Assembly (NCBI RefSeq): GCF_027944005.1
Contig: NZ_AP027204.1
Coordinates: 1,488,001 to 1,552,000 of the forward strand
Direction: 5' to 3'
DNA from: Polynucleobacter sp. SHI8
Lineage (GTDB): Bacteria > Pseudomonadota > Gammaproteobacteria > Burkholderiales > Burkholderiaceae
Length of the DNA stretch: 64,000 bases
Under the pieces are notes generated by a model. The model ran no database searches, was not told where the DNA came from, and was given only the letters and a program-made list of their open reading frames with translations. A program made the position numbers and the translations under genes. How positions within the stretch are numbered: the stretch's first letter is position 1; each line of letters starts with the position of its first letter. Shown piece by piece: positions 51,020 to 58,591 of this stretch.

Positions 51020-53151
51020 TGACTAATCAATTAGTATTAAAAAAACTAGGGCTCGGAGTTGGATTATTCGTGCTATTGAACCATTCGAGTCAAGCGCTAG
51101 CTACTTGTTCGAGCATTGGTGATCCATTAGTGTTTTCAGCAGACTGTACTAGCTTAATAGTGACTTCAGATAAAACATCCGTGAGCGTCAATAACGGGGT
51201 AATTATCAATGATCAGTATGGCAGTTCTTATGGGCCAGTGACTTTATTTGGTAATGTGTTTATAGGCACATTTACGAACAATGGCACGATTTCAAACACA
51301 ATGCCCTATCAAAATGTTAGCGGCATATATATACCCAATGGTTCCGGCATTAATAATCTCATCAACAACGGGAAAATTTATACCTATGGATTCTCCTCAA
51401 AGCCTGCAAATGCGATTTTTGTTTCAGGGTCAGTTGGTAGTTTAACGAATACTGGCACTATTCAAGGGGATAATGGTGCATCTGGAGTTGTTGTAGGCAA
51501 TGGCGGTTATATGGGCTCGATTGAGAACAAAGCTGGGGCAGTGATTACTGCTGGAGCTGGTGTCAATGCAATTCGGATTGATGGTGACTCTGTTTTTAAC
51601 ATACCGACTCGTTTAGGAAGTATTACCAATCAGGGAACGATCCAAGGGATCCAAGTAGCCAATAATGGCTCTCTTGGAGCACTTAATAATCTACAAAGTG
51701 GATTAACCTACTCTGGGACCTTGCCAAGTAATTACAACATTATTATCAGTAGCGCAACGAATTATGGGCAAACCACTTTCTCCAGTGTGAATGGTGGTCC
51801 TGTGGCGTTTGGTGTGTCACCCCTGTCAAGCGTTCCATCAGGAACTAATATCTATACCAATGTTGTTTCAGGTCTTACTTCAGGGAACTTCAGTGCAACG
51901 AGTGGTACTTTTGGTGGTGGTATCGTCACAAGTCTTTGGAGTCTAAGCAATAGCGGTGGTACCAATTGGAACTTATCAACCACGCTTGGTACTCCTGTTG
52001 CCCCTACCGTTCCAAGCAGTAGCTCTGGAACTGCTCTGGCAAGTTCAATCACTTTTGCCTATAGTGCAGCACTGAGTTCCGGCAAGAATCCAAGCTTAAG
52101 CAACGGCAGCACTTTTACCTCGGCAGTTCAAGGACTTACTTCGACACAAGTAAACCAACTGACCAATGTTCATGCGGAGGGGTACTCCTCGAACATGACC
52201 ATTAGCCTTGAGCATATGGCTGTTATCACAAATACGGTTCTCGACCGGATTCATGCGCCAATGAGCGCCTCACCTACTGCAGGTGTCTATCAAGATGACG
52301 AAGGTCGTTATACCTGGGCTGATGCCTCAGGAATGAAGGGCACGGTCAATGCACATAATGACCTCGTTGGATTTGGATACCGACTCTATAACCTCACGAT
52401 TGGACGTGATTTAAAAAGAACTAAAGATGGTGGTTATGGAGTCTTTGGAGGTGTTGGTAATTCATCGATGACCGAGAGTGATCAGGTCACCCAAAATTTT
52501 AATAAAACAAGTTTTTATCTCGGTCTTTATGGTACACAAAACTATGCGGATGAGATCAAAGTATCCGCTGCTGCAGGATATATTTATGGCATGACGGACG
52601 CTAGTCGTAATACCCCAAGCGTTGGCTTATTTACGGGTGGTAATGCCACGAGTAGTTATAAAACAAATGGTATCTTTAGTGCCGTTAAGTTGGCGAAAGC
52701 ATTTCAGATGCAAGACTTTACAGTCTCTCCTTTTGTCGGGGCATCTTACTCACAATTATGGATGGGTGGTACGACAGAGCAAGGTGGTAATGATTTCAAT
52801 TACTCAATTTCATCTGCCACGTCCTATTCCGCTGTTACCTCTGCGGGGGTTGATCTCATTTATCCTCTGATTAAAGGTACCAATAACCCGCTCTCATTCG
52901 TTGGTTTTTATAAATTCGGTTATGACTGGTTTGCAAATAGCACGAATGCCCATACCATCACTGCCACAAGTCCGATTTATGGCTCGTTTAATCAAATTGG
53001 TGCCAATATGGGTCCAGTATCCAATGTGTTTGGTATCGGACTTCAGGGTCAAATTACGCAAGATGTTTCTGCCCGAGTCGGAATTGTTTCATCTATCAAT
53101 AGCTATGGACAAGAGTATGGCGGCGGTGCTGAAATTCGTTTGAAGTTTTAA
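51019..53151 (+). CDS. Autotransporter-like outer membrane protein
   Basis: Large secreted protein of 710 residues. Signal peptide to about residue 28 (SSQALA-TC). The passenger at about 30-300 has repeated short units around N-x-G-T-I (NNGTISNT, NTGTIQGD, NQGTIQGI), the pattern of a right-handed beta-helix. A linker rich in Ser/Gly follows, then a C-terminal barrel domain from about residue 440, with alternating aromatic strands and ending in phenylalanine (EIRLKF), as needed for BAM recognition. Probably a type V (classical) autotransporter with surface passenger of unknown role, such as adhesion. Coupled to the upstream lipoprotein. Confidence 0.82.
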   Translation: MTNQLVLKKLGLGVGLFVLLNHSSQALATCSSIGDPLVFSADCTSLIVTSDKTSVSVNNGVIINDQYGSSYGPVTLFGNVFIGTFTNNGTISNTMPYQNVSGIYIPNGSGINNLINNGKIYTYGFSSKPANAIFVSGSVGSLTNTGTIQGDNGASGVVVGNGGYMGSIENKAGAVITAGAGVNAIRIDGDSVFNIPTRLGSITNQGTIQGIQVANNGSLGALNNLQSGLTYSGTLPSNYNIIISSATNYGQTTFSSVNGGPVAFGVSPLSSVPSGTNIYTNVVSGLTSGNFSATSGTFGGGIVTSLWSLSNSGGTNWNLSTTLGTPVAPTVPSSSSGTALASSITFAYSAALSSGKNPSLSNGSTFTSAVQGLTSTQVNQLTNVHAEGYSSNMTISLEHMAVITNTVLDRIHAPMSASPTAGVYQDDEGRYTWADASGMKGTVNAHNDLVGFGYRLYNLTIGRDLKRTKDGGYGVFGGVGNSSMTESDQVTQNFNKTSFYLGLYGTQNYADEIKVSAAAGYIYGMTDASRNTPSVGLFTGGNATSSYKTNGIFSAVKLAKAFQMQDFTVSPFVGASYSQLWMGGTTEQGGNDFNYSISSATSYSAVTSAGVDLIYPLIKGTNNPLSFVGFYKFGYDWFANSTNAHTITATSPIYGSFNQIGANMGPVSNVFGIGLQGQITQDVSARVGIVSSINSYGQEYGGGAEIRLKF

Positions 53152-53390
53152 AAAATTATTGAGTACCAAAGATATTAAAGTACACCCACCGCGGTAGAAA
53201 ATTTCAATAGATTCGTGTTTCGCCACAAACCCCATTAATTCTTTATTCTTAGAGAGTTTTTGTGTGAATGTAATTTATCAAATAACTTCTTTAATAGCTC
53301 CATGATTAATGAAATAATTTTTATATATGAAACGAATGAGAAATCTAGAGAGCGACAATTATTGATGATAAAACATTAATAAAGGGTTAA

Positions 53391-53756
53391 TTAGAGCTCA
53401 TCATTTACTCTTATACGACTAATGACCCAGCATGAAGCTGCGATTAAAAGAATCGCCCCACTCTCAAAAAGTAAAATTGATGGATCCCCGTCTTTACCCT
53501 GCAGAATAATTAATCGACTCAATGCTGTCATTGCAATAAACAAGGGTATCGTAATCGGAATACGATGACTAGAATAAAAGGCGGCCAACATACCTAATAC
53601 CTCTGCGTAAATAAACATCAACAACAGGTCTTTTAATTCGACCTTTTGATTCATGATGGTTAAATATACTTCTTGACCCATTGCTACAACAGTAAAAACA
53701 GCAATGATCACTAGAAAAATTTTTTCGGTTAATCCTATGATATTTTTTATTATCAC
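53391..53756 (-). CDS. PsiE-family membrane protein
   Basis: Inner-membrane protein of 121 residues with about four hydrophobic segments, matching the phosphate-starvation-inducible PsiE family (DUF in many annotations): FIYAEVLGMLAAFYSSHRIPITIPLFIAMTALSRLIIL followed by a DGDPSILLFESGAILL segment. The start is GTG 53756, supported by GAGGAG 7 bases upstream. E. coli PsiE is induced by phosphate lack but its action is unknown. Stands alone between AT-rich gaps of about 240 and 150 bases in which nothing else was seen. Confidence 0.78.
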   Translation of the reverse strand: MIIKNIIGLTEKIFLVIIAVFTVVAMGQEVYLTIMNQKVELKDLLLMFIYAEVLGMLAAFYSSHRIPITIPLFIAMTALSRLIILQGKDGDPSILLFESGAILLIAASCWVISRIRVNDEL

Positions 53757-53909
53757 AATTTATCTCCTCAAATTCCAAACTTTAATTTAACACATACATT
53801 AATTAATTTTTTAGATTCTGGTAATCTGATATTTTTTCTTCACTCTAGATTCATTAAAAATTAATATTTAATAGCTAAGCTAGGTTTTCATTATCTTTTT
53901 AAATATTCC

Positions 53910-54176
53910 ATGAAAACGCAAATTAAATTGCTGCAAGGTCCCTACAATTTTGATCAACGTGAGGTTTTTTTTGATGCGGCAAAAGGTGAATTTTGGGATC
54001 CTATGCATCACCAGTATCTTGATCATGAGATTGGACTTGCTTTAATTGAGCTTTACTTTGGTCATCATAAGGCGCCAATTGTGGCTAAGAATGATAAGGT
54101 CAAAATAAAAAAGAAGTGGTTAAAAAAACTCCTACGAATTAAATCTTTCAACACTAAAACTAAGACTAGTCATTAA
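53910..54176 (+). CDS. Short hypothetical protein with basic tail
   Basis: Unrecognised reading frame of 88 residues, ATG 53910 to 54176. The first 55 residues are acidic and aromatic (KLLQGPYNFDQREVFFDAAKGEFWDPMHHQYLDHE), and the last 30 are Lys-rich (KNDKVKIKKKWLKKLLRIK). No clear ribosome binding site. Codon use is not obviously odd. It converges on the membrane protein at 54190. It may be a real small protein; the case is moderate because no family is recognised. Confidence 0.4.
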   Translation: MKTQIKLLQGPYNFDQREVFFDAAKGEFWDPMHHQYLDHEIGLALIELYFGHHKAPIVAKNDKVKIKKKWLKKLLRIKSFNTKTKTSH

Positions 54177-54189
54177 TATAATTTTGGCA

Positions 54190-54753
54190 TCATTTTTTGA
54201 GGACGCACCAGGACCAATAAGCAACGGTTGCAATACTAATCGCGCACAACCCATACCCAGTCCAGTATTGTGAATTAAGTGAATAAGCATTACACAAGCG
54301 CATATCCGTATAAATAAAATACATCCCTAACCAAATCATCATGGCGGCAAAATAACCAATAAAAAAGAGTTGTAGCGCTGCTGGAGACTTATGGAGTGCA
54401 TCCCCCACCAAAAATCCTGCAACAATCATCGTCAGAACTTTAACCACATCGACGAGTGGCATCACGACCGCTCGATCAACACTAATGGGAAGCATCCAAT
54501 ACATTAAAATCATCTGTGCAAGCATAAAACCGGTCAAGCCAAAGACATTCCAAGATGAGATAGATTGGGTGACTTTTTTGGAGATGCTGAAGGTGTTTAA
54601 GCATGCGCCGCTAATAAATAAGAGTGGCATTTGAATCACCATTTGCATGAACATACTCTGCTCAATAATTGCCCGAAAAGGTGATACGGATAATCCGATT
54701 GCAATGATCAGCATCCCTAAAACAGTTAACCGTTGCCAAGAAGATTTAATCAT
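54190..54753 (-). CDS. Polytopic membrane protein of the cytochrome oxidase cluster
   Basis: Hypothetical inner-membrane protein of 187 residues with about five to six hydrophobic segments, including LGMLIIAIGLSVSP, MVIQMPLLFISGACL and AVVMPLVDVVKVLTMIVAGF. It lies 9 bases after the SCO gene on the same strand, so it shares the oxidase operon and may help assembly or copper delivery, by context only. No recognised domain; a loose likeness to CtaG-type assembly proteins was considered but there are no clear His or Met motifs to support it. Confidence 0.62.
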   Translation of the reverse strand: MIKSSWQRLTVLGMLIIAIGLSVSPFRAIIEQSMFMQMVIQMPLLFISGACLNTFSISKKVTQSISSWNVFGLTGFMLAQMILMYWMLPISVDRAVVMPLVDVVKVLTMIVAGFLVGDALHKSPAALQLFFIGYFAAMMIWLGMYFIYTDMRLCNAYSLNSQYWTGYGLCAISIATVAYWSWCVLKK

Positions 54754-54762
54754 GGAGATAAT

Positions 54763-55404
54763 TTATTTTCCAAGTGCTACTGCTTGCAGTAGCACTTCTT
54801 CAGAACTTTCAAGTGGAAAGATGCGCAAGAGATATTCCCCTCGAACGATATGCAGCGCAGCATTATGTTCAAACTCATCAAGAGGCGCAGGAATCACCAT
54901 AATGCCAAAGGCGTCTAGAAGTGATTGTCGATCACTCGGGTTTTTTAAACTATATGAACGCCAAACATTTGATTGCATTTGTAGTCGATTTTCATAACGC
55001 TGTAAAGCCTGTGCATCATCATTTTTTGGATCAAAACTAATACTCACTAAGCCAATCTTATTTTCCAAACCCAACTCAATAATCTTGGTTTGTAATACCT
55101 GAAAAACTGAACCTAATGAGAGGCAAACTGTTTGACATCGGGTATAGACAAAATCAACAATCAGGACACGATGATCTCTTGATAGTTGGGACAGCTCTCG
55201 TTCTTGATTGCTGGAATCTACTACAACTAAGGGAGGTATTTTTTTTGGACTCTCATTAAGTTCGACTTGTCTGAGAGCCTCAGTGGTAAGGGCCTGACCA
55301 TGAAAGGTTGACGCAAGAAATAACCAAATCCCAAAGAGCAAAACGACTAAAGTTGCAACAAGAGTTCGTATTAACGAGGCGGGAGAAGAATCAGGGTTTT
55401 GCAC
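54763..55404 (-). CDS. SCO1/SenC-family copper chaperone
   Basis: Periplasmic thioredoxin-fold copper protein of 213 residues, anchored by an N-terminal helix at about 12-31. Copper ligands fit the SCO pattern: Cys90 and Cys94 in TRCQTVC (CX3C) and His180 in EFEHNAA. It has lost the usual Pro in CPxxC. SCO proteins deliver copper or reduce thiols during cytochrome oxidase assembly, here most likely for the CuB site of the cbb3-type oxidase encoded just upstream (55417-58324). Lies 12 bases after the CcoP-like gene. Confidence 0.87.
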   Translation of the reverse strand: MQNPDSSPASLIRTLVATLVVLLFGIWLFLASTFHGQALTTEALRQVELNESPKKIPPLVVVDSSNQERELSQLSRDHRVLIVDFVYTRCQTVCLSLGSVFQVLQTKIIELGLENKIGLVSISFDPKNDDAQALQRYENRLQMQSNVWRSYSLKNPSDRQSLLDAFGIMVIPAPLDEFEHNAALHIVRGEYLLRIFPLESSEEVLLQAVALGK

Positions 55405-55416
55405 ACACCTATTCTA

Positions 55417-56016
55417 TTACGAACCCTCTTTCAGCGCCTTCCCACCTTCGTAAGGCCCTGCTTGGTCTTTGGTGGCTTCTCTTTGCTCTTTCACGGTAGC
55501 TGCTTTGATTGCTGGTGCGGCATTGCCCCAGTCAGTTCGGATATATGTCATGACTGCAGCTAATTCATCATCGGATAGAGTTTTCCAAGCTGGCATAGCG
55601 CCTTTATAAGTCACTCCCTTGACTTCAAGTTCGCCATTCACACCGTGAAGCAGTATATGGGTCAGAATCTTCTCATCACCAGTCACCCACTCAGAGGCCG
55701 CCAGCGGCGGAAATACCCCAGCTACGCCGTTACCATTCGCTTGATGGCAAGCAACACATTTGGCCGCATAAATTTGCTTACCATCTACTTTTGAATTACC
55801 ACCAGATTCAACTGGAGGTCGCAGATCAGCAACGGTTCTTTGATCACCATATTCAGTAAGTTCTCCAGATGGGGTACTGAAAATATTGATGAAGGCCCAA
55901 GAAACAATGGCGCCCATTAATAAAATTAATACATAGGGAACGGCGCGGACATTTTCTGTTGGGTCATTTTTTTCTCTTAATTCTTGTTCAAATAAGGGAG
56001 GTTTTTGGTCAGACAT
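55417..56016 (-). CDS. Single-heme CcoP-like cytochrome c subunit
   Basis: Membrane-anchored cytochrome c of 199 residues in the cbb3 oxidase cluster. An N-terminal helix at about 27-46 is followed by one heme site, Cys87-Val-Ala-Cys90-His91, and a Met ligand in YKGAMPAWKTLS near 144. The C-terminal part is Glu/Lys/Thr-rich without a second CxxCH, so unlike CcoP it binds one heme only. No frameshift or lost second domain is seen before the SCO gene 12 bases later. Its ATG overlaps the stop of the ccoO-like gene by one base. Likely passes electrons to CcoN. Confidence 0.85.
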   Translation of the reverse strand: MSDQKPPLFEQELREKNDPTENVRAVPYVLILLMGAIVSWAFINIFSTPSGELTEYGDQRTVADLRPPVESGGNSKVDGKQIYAAKCVACHQANGNGVAGVFPPLAASEWVTGDEKILTHILLHGVNGELEVKGVTYKGAMPAWKTLSDDELAAVMTYIRTDWGNAAPAIKAATVKEQREATKDQAGPYEGGKALKEGS

Positions 56017-56666
56017 TATTTATCTCCTGATAACTGTTTTTCATCTCCAGGAACAGCAATCGCAGGTAAAGGAGAATACGTATGATCAAGCGCGAGTAAA
56101 TAAGCAACTAAGGCACGAGCTCTTGGAGTAGTCACGACAGTTTCTCCGGCCTTGGCAAATTGGGGAGGTAAGTTAACAACTTCATCCTCTGCTGTAACTT
56201 CACTCGTATTTTTAACTTTAAATAAGTATGGATATGCCGGCATGATAGAACCAGGGGTGTATGCCCGAGGTTGATATAAATGCCCTAATTGCCAATCCTT
56301 ACTGGGTTGACGAGCAGCAATATTAAACAAATCTGGTCCCGTACGCATGGTACCTAAGAGGTGCGGAGAGTCATAATAATAATCTCCAGCTACGGATACT
56401 CGGCCCCAACCTCGCTTAGTATCCGGTGCTTGTTTTGCATCTCTAGGCTGTTGCGAGTGGCAATAAACACAACCTTCGGCAACATATACACTTCTGCCTT
56501 CCGCCTGTATCGTAGTGTAAGGTTTCAGTCCTGGTGGTGGGTTAATCCGCTTTGTAAAGAAGTAAGGCATCAGTACCATCACTCCTGTAGCAAGTCCCAA
56601 ACATACCATCGCACCAAGTACTAAGCGCTTTTCATCCATCTCAAAGGGTTGCTTTTTTTGATTCAT
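56016..56666 (-). CDS. ccoO: cbb3-type cytochrome c oxidase subunit II (CcoO-like)
   Basis: Monoheme cytochrome c subunit of 216 residues, anchored by a helix at about 15-36. Heme site Cys66-Val-Tyr-Cys69-His70, typical of CcoO (CxYCHS), with Met ligand in PGSIMPAYPYLF near 152. TGPDLFNIAARQ and the DTKRGWGRVSVAGDY block are CcoO features. One-base overlaps with both ccoN (56666) and the CcoP-like gene (56016) show tight coupling. Confidence 0.92.
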   Translation of the reverse strand: MNQKKQPFEMDEKRLVLGAMVCLGLATGVMVLMPYFFTKRINPPPGLKPYTTIQAEGRSVYVAEGCVYCHSQQPRDAKQAPDTKRGWGRVSVAGDYYYDSPHLLGTMRTGPDLFNIAARQPSKDWQLGHLYQPRAYTPGSIMPAYPYLFKVKNTSEVTAEDEVVNLPPQFAKAGETVVTTPRARALVAYLLALDHTYSPLPAIAVPGDEKQLSGDK

Positions 56667-58324
56667 TATGCAGCTCCCTTTTTTAAATATTTAAGAATTA
56701 TCTCAGGTCCTAAAACTGCTGCCCCTAAACGCCTTGGCCCAAACTTCCAAGCCATAATAAAAAAGTGCAGAGCAAATACAAAGTGTCCGAGAGTCATCAA
56801 ACCACCACCGAGTGATCGTGCTTGCAAGTATGGAATCGTTAAAGTGACCGAATCCATAAATGGCCGAGCGACATCGAGCATCGCCAAACCTTGTAACCAG
56901 CCACCAATGGATAACCAAATGATATATATTGCAAAGCCAACAAAAACCAACCAAAAATGCAATGCAATTAAACTCGGATATGGCCACTCCCAATGCATAA
57001 TGCGAGGCATGATGTAATACATCGCGCCAAACATCACCATCGTAAAAAATCCATACAAACCTAAGTGAGCATGTGCCACGGTAAAGTGGGTAAAGTGCGT
57101 AATTGTATTGACTGAACGCAGTGCTTCCATCGACCCTTGAATAGAAGACAAAATGTACATAGCTAAGCCAAACACAATAAATCGCAGGGTTGGTGAGTGC
57201 ACTAGGGCCTTCCAATTACCCTTCAATGTGTAATATTGATTAATAAATAGAGCAACTACTGGTATCACCATCATCACCGACTGGGTCACGGATAAGGTAA
57301 TAAACCAAGACGGTACTGGACCACCAATCAAGTGATGGCCACCAACCTGACTATAAAAGAATGCTAAAGCCCAAAAACCAAGCAAGGAAATGTTGTAGTT
57401 ATGGATTGGCTTACCTAAAACCTTAGGCACAAAGTAATAAATCGTAGCCAGTCCAATGGGGCTAAAAAACAAGCCTAATACATTATGACCAAACCACCAA
57501 TTAACAGTTGCTTGCTCTACGCCAATGTGAAAATTAGGTAAGTTAGCAATAAAGAATAATGTCGGAAACCATAGTAGCGCAGCGGCAATATACCAGATCG
57601 AAACATATAGATGATCTACCTTACGATTGAGGAGAGTTAACCAAAGTGGCACGCCTACTAATGCTCCGCCAACAATCAATAAAATATCGATTTTCCAAGG
57701 AAACTCTAAAAACTCCATACCATCTGATTTGCCCATAGCAATGGCAACTACACCTAGAAATACGCCGATTGTCCATAAGCCACCACCCGCAATCGCCCAT
57801 TTTGCACCCACTAGTTTAGTTTTGAGTAATCTTGGCAACAACCAAATGGAAACACCAATTCCTGATAACGCACACCAGCCGTAAGCAACAATATTGACGT
57901 GGATTGGACGAATCCGACCAAAAGTAATCCAATCATATCCAACCAGCCAGTCTGGAGAATGCAGTTTGATGGAGGAAATCAAACCTGCAACGGAAGCTAA
58001 TACCAACCATATAACAGCTAATGTAAAGCAAATACCCACCACTAAAGATGTGGACTGATCAGCTTCAACACGAGCATCAAGTTCTGCGGAGTCTAAATTG
58101 TGGTGAAAGGAGTCTTTTTCCCCCACATCAAGCTGTAATTGCGTTTTTTGTTTGCTGGTCGCTGCTGGATCTTCTGTATGTCCAATTTCATCTTTATCAA
58201 AAATCATCTGGGCAGCTGAAGTGCCGTCACCAAACATCCCTTTTGACATCGAATAAACAAACAGAAATAAAGCAACAATAGAAACTATGTAAGTTCCCAA
58301 TAAAATAGCAACGGTGAAATCCAT
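56666..58324 (-). CDS. ccoN: cbb3-type cytochrome c oxidase subunit I (CcoN) with a CcoS-like N-terminal extension
   Basis: Catalytic subunit of a high-affinity terminal oxidase, 552 residues, with about thirteen hydrophobic segments. Ligands fit CcoN: low-spin heme His142 (RPIHVNIVAYGW), CuB His280 (WWFGHN) and His330-His331 (VGGHHL), the cross-linking Tyr near 296-297, and His418 and His420 for hemes b3 and b (HFTVAHAH). Residues 1-50 are unusual: one helix, then SKGMFGDGTSAAQMIFDKDE, which resembles CcoS, the separate small heme/copper-insertion protein. A charged linker joins it to the core at about 92. Lowest in the operon: ccoN-ccoO-ccoP-like-SCO-unknown. Confidence 0.93.
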   Translation of the reverse strand: MDFTVAILLGTYIVSIVALFLFVYSMSKGMFGDGTSAAQMIFDKDEIGHTEDPAATSKQKTQLQLDVGEKDSFHHNLDSAELDARVEADQSTSLVVGICFTLAVIWLVLASVAGLISSIKLHSPDWLVGYDWITFGRIRPIHVNIVAYGWCALSGIGVSIWLLPRLLKTKLVGAKWAIAGGGLWTIGVFLGVVAIAMGKSDGMEFLEFPWKIDILLIVGGALVGVPLWLTLLNRKVDHLYVSIWYIAAALLWFPTLFFIANLPNFHIGVEQATVNWWFGHNVLGLFFSPIGLATIYYFVPKVLGKPIHNYNISLLGFWALAFFYSQVGGHHLIGGPVPSWFITLSVTQSVMMVIPVVALFINQYYTLKGNWKALVHSPTLRFIVFGLAMYILSSIQGSMEALRSVNTITHFTHFTVAHAHLGLYGFFTMVMFGAMYYIMPRIMHWEWPYPSLIALHFWLVFVGFAIYIIWLSIGGWLQGLAMLDVARPFMDSVTLTIPYLQARSLGGGLMTLGHFVFALHFFIMAWKFGPRRLGAAVLGPEIILKYLKKGAA

Positions 58325-58408
58325 AAGCTTGATTCCTAAAGTGTTATAACTATTTACAAAGTTAACATGTATTTATGAAGTAGATATTTAAGGCTTATAT
58401 TTCTAAAG

Positions 58409-58422
58409 TGATTGTTCAATCA
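58409..58422. promoter_or_regulatory. Dyad upstream of ccoN, possible regulatory site
   Basis: TGATTG and CAATCA arms (6 bp) around a 2-base centre, 85 bases before the ccoN start. It is not a match to the FNR consensus TTGAT-N4-ATCAA. Role unknown; low confidence. Confidence 0.3.
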
Positions 58423-58591
58423 TACAAGCAATTATTAATATTATGTCCAAAAAAATGAATTTTTAATGAATTGTAATGAAACCAATCCTTTTTCATATAA
58501 TGAAATCTCCATAAAACGTACATATTAGATTCTTCTGTTTGTAACAAATCCTCACTAACTTAGTCATGTCATCAACTCAGGAGAAATCAAC

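Noticed and set aside
53152..53390. Hidden RNA or small gene in the AT-rich gap after the autotransporter
   Set aside because: No tRNA fold, no convincing ribosome binding site with a frame, and no clear terminator were seen.
55417..56016. Frameshifted or truncated di-heme CcoP
   Set aside because: No second CxxCH was seen in the sequence before the SCO gene, and the stop is clean with a short gap, so a native one-heme subunit is the simpler reading.
58409..58422. FNR/Anr box upstream of ccoN
   Set aside because: A dyad is present, but it does not match TTGAT-N4-ATCAA in spacing or sequence, so no FNR site is claimed.
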